From NCBI RefSeq assembly GCF_036373705.1, contig NC_089864.1:6098001-6162000 (forward strand): a stretch of DNA of 64,000 nt, read 5' to 3'. This DNA comes from Amia ocellicauda. Taxonomy: Eukaryota > Chordata > Actinopteri > Amiiformes > Amiidae. A program made the translations under genes and the position numbers. Position 1 is the stretch's first letter. Each line of letters starts with the position of its first letter. The notes under the pieces are model-generated. The model had not been told where the DNA came from and made no database searches. It saw only the letters and a program-made list of their open reading frames with translations. Below, in pieces: positions 60,701 through 64,000 of this stretch.

Positions 60701-63700
60701 GCCACAAAATATCACCTTTAAGGGCAAATGCAAAAATATTCACTGTAACATTGACATCTAAATATTTCCTCTAGATCGTCCATATAGAATGGAATTGTGT
60801 TTTTGAGCTGCAATCACTCCATCCTATTGTGATTGTGCAATTTAAATCAACAGCAAGTTCTGGTATCAATGTACTTAACATAGACATCCTAACAATGTTC
60901 TGAATTGTCTTCCATGTGATGTTAATCCTATCTCTCTATATGTGCTGTGGTCTATCACACAGTATCTCCTTGCTTTAAACCATGTAAACCTGATGGAAGA
61001 TAATGATTTCATCTTTTTAAATAAGCTATAATTATAGTAAAGTATTTTCCAAAATCCACTGACATTTTATCTTTTTTTCACATGCCAATAGTTAAAACAT
61101 ATTGTTCCTTTTTAGTAAAATTTGAATACGGTTATTTATAGTAATTAAAAGAGAGGGATGATTTGTGTTTACTTACGAACACAATGTATTGATCCATCCT
61201 GGCAAACACTGAAAGTATAAATTGAGAAGTTACATAATCTTAAAACAGGAAATAGTACCACTTACTCAGATATGTTGGTTTGCTAATGATGTATAGTTAA
61301 AAATTAGGGATGAAAATAGTTGTGGCATATACACCGATCAGCCATAACATTATGACCACTGACAGGTGAAGTGAATAATACTGATAATCTCGTTATCATG
61401 GCACCTGTCAGTGGGTGGAATATATTAGGCAGCAAGTGAACATTTTGTCCTCAAAGTTGATGTGTTAGAAGCAGGAAAAATGGGCAAGCGTAAGGATCTG
61501 AGCGACTTTGACAAGGGCCAAATTGTGATGGCTAGATGACTGGGTCAGAGCATCTCCAAAACTGCAGCTCTTGTGGGGTGTTCCCGGTCTGCAGTGGTCA
61601 GTACCTATCAAAAGTGGTCCAAGGAAGAAAAAGCAGTGAACCGGCGACAGGGTCATTGGTGGCCAAGACTCATTGATGCACGTGGGGAGCGAAGGCTGGC
61701 CCGTGTGGTCCGATCCAACAGACGAGCTACTGTAGCTCAAATTGCTGAAAAAGTACATGCTGGTTCTGATAGAAAGGTGTCAGAACACACAGTGCATCGC
61801 AGTTTGTTGCATAGCCGCAGACCCCTGTCCACTGCCGAAAGTGCCTACAATGGGCATGTGAGCATCAGAACTGGACCACGGAGCAATAGAAGTAGGTGGC
61901 CTGGTTTGATGAATCATGTTTTCTTTTACATCACATGTATGGTCAGGTGCATGTGCGTCGCTTACCTGGAGAACACATGGCACCAGGATGCACTATGGGA
62001 AGAAGGCAAGCTGGTGGAGGCAGTGTGATGCTTTGGGCAATGTTCTGCTGGGAAACCTTGGGTCCTGCCATTCATGTGCGTGTTACTTTGACACGTAACA
62101 CCTACCTAAGCATTGTTGCAGACCATGTACACCCTTTCATGGACACGATATTCCCTAATGGCATTGGCCTCTTTCAGCAGGATAATGCGCCCTGCCACAA
62201 AGCAAAAATGGTTCAGGAATGGTTTGAGGAACACAACAATGAGTTCAAGGTGTTGACTTCAAATTCCCCAGATCTCAATCCAATCGAGCATCTGTGGGAT
62301 GTGTTGGACAAACAAGTCCGATCCATGGAAGCCCCACCTCGCAACTTACAGGACTTGAAGGATCTGCTGCGAACGTCTTGGTGCCAGATACCACAGCACA
62401 CCTTCAGAGGTCTAGTGGAGTCCATGCCTCGACAGGTCAGGGCTGTTTTGTCAACAAAAGGGGGACCTACACAATATTAGGTAGGTGGTCATAATGTTAT
62501 GGCTGATCGGTGTATCTACACAATAAAGTCTGTAAACATACATAAATTCATACATCTGTGTATATACATTGTACAATTATTTAAAAGAATAATTCAAATT
62601 TCATACACAACTGAATATCTTACCATTTATTTCCACAGATAGATAAACTGTCACCAGCTTTCAGTACTAATTCGTTATATAAACAGCTGCAGTTTCCCAA
62701 AGCAGAACATTTGCCAGAGTTCTCATCAAAATATGGAGTTTCTGTAGGACATCTTGGATAGCAACCTGTATGAACACAAACAGAGATCTGTTACTTATAT
62801 ACTTATGTATGTCACATCTACTATCCTGTCATTATCTTGCTTGTTATATATCAAAGCAGGCTGTCGTTACCTGTATGGTTTTACATTCTTCAAAAGGTAT
62901 TTCAAATTCTTCTTAAGACAGTCACATGATCAACACTTTTTTGATATCAATAAGAAGTTGAGACCAAAGGACACATTGTAATTGTTTATGCACATTATGG
63001 ATGCCGTTCTCCAACAGACACTAAATCAGCCTGAAGAGGCGAACTCAAGAATGACAATTAAATGTCAAGGGATCCAAAAGGTAGTCTTAGCTCTGTGGAC
63101 CCCGGGGTCTTTTTCCTTTCTCTTGTTATCACACAAGCACTTAATGCTGCAAAGAGGGCACTCTCTTCCCACCCATGAATGGCAGAGTCACCTAGCTGAT
63201 GATCACGAAATCCATACCCACCTTCAAGCTTTCCAGAGAACTTGTTGTTCCGGCCACATGTCTGGATACTCCCACAGGGGTCATAGTGCCAGCTGCACTT
63301 GTCTTGTTCATTGTAATAGTCACAGTACACAGCTGCAAAGACAGAACAACTCATATGTTTATCAGTAGCCTTAAAAAAGAGAAAAGGATATATTCATTTA
63401 ATTATATAATTCATGTGTTGATTTCATACATTAAAATGGCTACAATTACTGCAACTTCCTTTTCATTTCTAAGAAACAGAAACATCATTCCAAAACAAAG
63501 AGATTTTTTAAGTGTGTGCTCATGAGAATGTAAAATACTTTCTTGTTCTTTGATGAACTGTATGGGATCAATTGTAGACCAAAGCAAAGAAAAGCATTCA
63601 CCAACAGAAAATTGCAAACACACAACTTGATGTACAATGAAAAATCCCCAGAAAAACTAAAATCCATCCTCAACATTTGTAATTGTAATTAAGTATTGGC

Positions 63701-63908
63701 AGGTGGGTTAGTCCATGTCATAGTCTGAAATGCAGGATCTTGCATACATACGGCACAAGTCGGGGGTCCGCCATTTGATACAAACTCCCTTCTCACTGCA
63801 GGCTTCGGCGTACGCAGCCACAGCTGTGCAAAAGCCAAGGAATCTGCCTTCCATTTCACACGAGCACGATTCTTCTACGCAGGCATCGTAATAGGGACTC
63901 ACTTCCAC
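47155..63908 (-). CDS. Gene B: gel-forming mucin with D4, 5' part outside the window (22 coding exons, 1,532 aa here)
   Basis: Tandem paralogue of gene A. Coding exons, 5' to 3': 63752-63908, 63222-63332, 62624-62765, 61177-61208, 58205-60532, 56459-56485, 56146-56169, 55549-55569, 55121-55234, 54558-54787, 53559-53745, 53028-53232, 52744-52922, 52564-52633, 51919-52028, 51719-51750, 51466-51628, 50756-50793, 50041-50148, 49902-49941, 49711-49819, 47155-47326. All are in phase (4,599 nt with stop). Residues in the window fragment: C8-3 1-52, TIL3 53-147, PTS 148-923, micro-exons to 947, D4 948-1312, VWC-like 1313-1426, CTCK 1427-1532. Signal peptide, D1, D2 and most of D3 should lie to the right of 64000. 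Eleven exons match gene A in length exactly. No CysD domain was found. Confidence 0.9.
47871..49091 (-). mobile_element. Tc1-like DNA transposon, copy B, in gene B's last intron
   Basis: A 1,221 bp element flanked by TA (47869-47870, 49092-49093), with the same terminal inverted repeats and length as 8958-10178. Flanking sequence differs from that of copy A. Confidence 0.93.
47903..48943 (-). pseudogene. Tc1-like transposase, one premature stop
   Basis: A 346-residue frame interrupted by a single TGA at 48659-48661, where copy A has a CGA Arg codon (a CpG-type change). The catalytic DD34E motifs and the C-terminal tail ([12 protein letters not shown]) are intact downstream. Copy A is open at this codon but has its own stop elsewhere. 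Confidence 0.9.
49104..49620 (+). mobile_element. Second, decayed Tc1-like fragment in gene B's last intron
   Basis: Begins with an ACAGTGCCTTGCAA-type terminal sequence. It then shows a catalytic-domain remnant ([13 protein letters not shown], then [10 protein letters not shown]) with stops and an internal deletion. It abuts the intact-length element. Confidence 0.7.
51919..55234 (-). CDS. Gene B D4 assembly (7 exons)
   Basis: 55121-55234 encodes a TIL-like lead ([18 protein letters not shown]). 54558-54787 and 53559-53745 encode VWD4, opening [16 protein letters not shown]. The GDPH motif at about residues 990-993 is the site where MUC2 and MUC5AC are known to cleave themselves between Asp and Pro. 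53028-53232 completes the VWD and linker ([12 protein letters not shown]). 52744-52922 is C8-4, and 52564-52633 plus 51919-52028 are the TIL module ([10 protein letters not shown], then [13 protein letters not shown]). Gene A has no counterpart to these seven exons. Confidence 0.88.
52029..52563. other. Gene B D4 intron, nothing recognised
   Basis: Intron of 535 bp between the two TIL exons; no repeat or RNA gene seen. Confidence 0.5.
53746..54557. other. Gene B VWD4 intron, nothing recognised
   Basis: Intron of 812 bp within VWD4. I see no exon, terminal repeats or transposase similarity. Confidence 0.5.
55344..55370. repeat. (AT)n microsatellite
   Basis: AT dinucleotide run in a gene B intron. 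Confidence 0.9.
55549..56485 (-). CDS. Gene B post-PTS micro-exons
   Basis: Exons of 27, 24 and 21 nt (56459-56485, 56146-56169, 55549-55569), all phase 1 at both ends, encoding [17 protein letters not shown] and TTAGNQT. They match gene A's three micro-exons in number, phase and Thr-rich content, and any could be skipped without changing the frame. Confidence 0.65.
56575..57552 (+). pseudogene. Harbinger (PIF/HARBI1-like) transposase relic
   Basis: A left end beginning GGGATGTACTATGAAGC is followed by plus-strand pieces of a HARBI1-type nuclease. 56950-57171 encodes [17 protein letters not shown] and [14 protein letters not shown]. 57260-57420 encodes [13 protein letters not shown] and [16 protein letters not shown], which holds a catalytic-type Asp. 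Frames are broken and no right end was found. Further right, 57935-58144 on the minus strand ([20 protein letters not shown]) may be the partner Myb-like protein of the same element. Lies in the intron after the gene B PTS exon. Confidence 0.75.
58205..60532 (-). CDS. Gene B PTS mucin exon, 776 codons
   Basis: A 2,328 nt exon, phase 1 at both ends like the gene A PTS exon. It opens [18 protein letters not shown]. It then runs through irregular units of [15 protein letters not shown], far richer in Thr and poorer in Pro than gene A. Ser, Val and single Glu, Gly or Arg residues are spaced through it. Internal blocks recur with a shift of about 460 bp (for example 58800-59230 and 59280-59710). 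Expected to be densely O-glycosylated. It is about a quarter the length of the gene A tract. Confidence 0.92.
60545..60570. repeat. (AAAT)n tract beside the gene B PTS exon
   Basis: Six or so AAAT repeats 12 bp upstream of the PTS exon's acceptor site. Confidence 0.9.
60571..61176. other. Gene B intron before the PTS exon, nothing recognised
   Basis: About 600 bp of AT-rich intron with no recognised element. Confidence 0.5.
61332..62512 (+). mobile_element. Tc1-like transposon in a gene B intron
   Basis: A 1,181 bp element with terminal inverted repeats beginning CACCGATCAGCCATAACA, flanked by TA (61330-61331, 62513-62514). It lies between gene B exons 61177-61208 and 62624-62765, in the opposite orientation to the mucin gene. 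Confidence 0.92.
61480..62480 (+). pseudogene. Decayed Tc1-like transposase
   Basis: Starts [19 protein letters not shown] and meets a stop within 20 codons. Later blocks in shifted frames give [35 protein letters not shown] and [12 protein letters not shown], a DD34E set. A short deletion lies just before the last motif. It has several stops and frameshifts, so it is more decayed than the twin elements in the last introns. Confidence 0.88.
62624..63908 (-). CDS. Gene B end of D3: C8-3 and TIL exons
   Basis: 63752-63908 encodes [27 protein letters not shown] to WRTPDLC (C8-3). 63222-63332 encodes [20 protein letters not shown]. 62624-62765 encodes [20 protein letters not shown]. Lengths of 157, 111 and 142 nt equal gene A's exons 28-30, and the residues are about 80% alike by eye. 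These are the most upstream gene B exons visible; 63909-64000 is intron. Confidence 0.92.
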
Positions 63909-64000
63909 CTGACATGACAGAGAAATATGTTCATGTGTGAACTCTACAGATGCATGGTCTCTGGGGAAAACGTGCTATAGTTGGAGGGAAAGTAAAGCAT

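Overview
The window is vertebrate nuclear DNA, most likely from a ray-finned fish. It has long AT-rich introns with GT-AG exons, several Tc1-like transposons of the kind common in fish, SINE-like, LINE and Harbinger debris, and secreted gel-forming mucin genes. Both genes lie on the minus strand, so they read from right to left. Exon structures below were built by hand from splice sites and reading phase; the phases close without a break in both genes.

Gene A (8561-40960) is complete in the window. I find 42 coding exons and a predicted 4,314-residue mucin: signal peptide, a short acidic leader made of mini-exons, VWD-C8-TIL assemblies D1, D2 and D'/D3, one 8.6 kb Pro/Thr/Ser exon (15436-24054), three micro-exons, a VWC-like region and a C-terminal cystine knot. 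It has no D4 assembly. A TATA box lies about 60 bp upstream of the start codon.

Gene B (47155 to beyond the right edge) is a tandem paralogue. The window holds its last 22 coding exons (1,532 residues): the end of D3, a 2.3 kb Thr-rich exon, micro-exons, a complete D4 assembly with a GDPH motif, the VWC-like region and the cystine knot. Eleven exons shared by the two genes have identical lengths. The exons that differ are the PTS exon, the micro-exons and the seven D4 exons missing from gene A.

The spacer downstream of gene A (1 to about 7340) and the spacer between the genes (about 41594 to 47230) are copies of one segment. Copy 1 ends inside a decayed half-copy of a gene B-type last exon (7263-7338), which marks a duplication boundary and suggests a longer mucin array extending to the left. 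Each spacer copy has gained its own transposons.

Mobile elements are frequent in introns. Twin 1,221 bp Tc1-like elements sit in the last intron of each gene. Other introns hold an internally deleted Tc1-like element (37299-38355), a decayed Tc1-like element in gene B (61332-62512), a Harbinger relic beside the gene B PTS exon, SINE-like repeats, and an inverted fragment of PTS-coding repeat in a gene A intron (27592-27722). The two mucins would be secreted, assembled through cystine-knot and D-domain disulfides, and densely O-glycosylated on the PTS tracts to form mucus gel.
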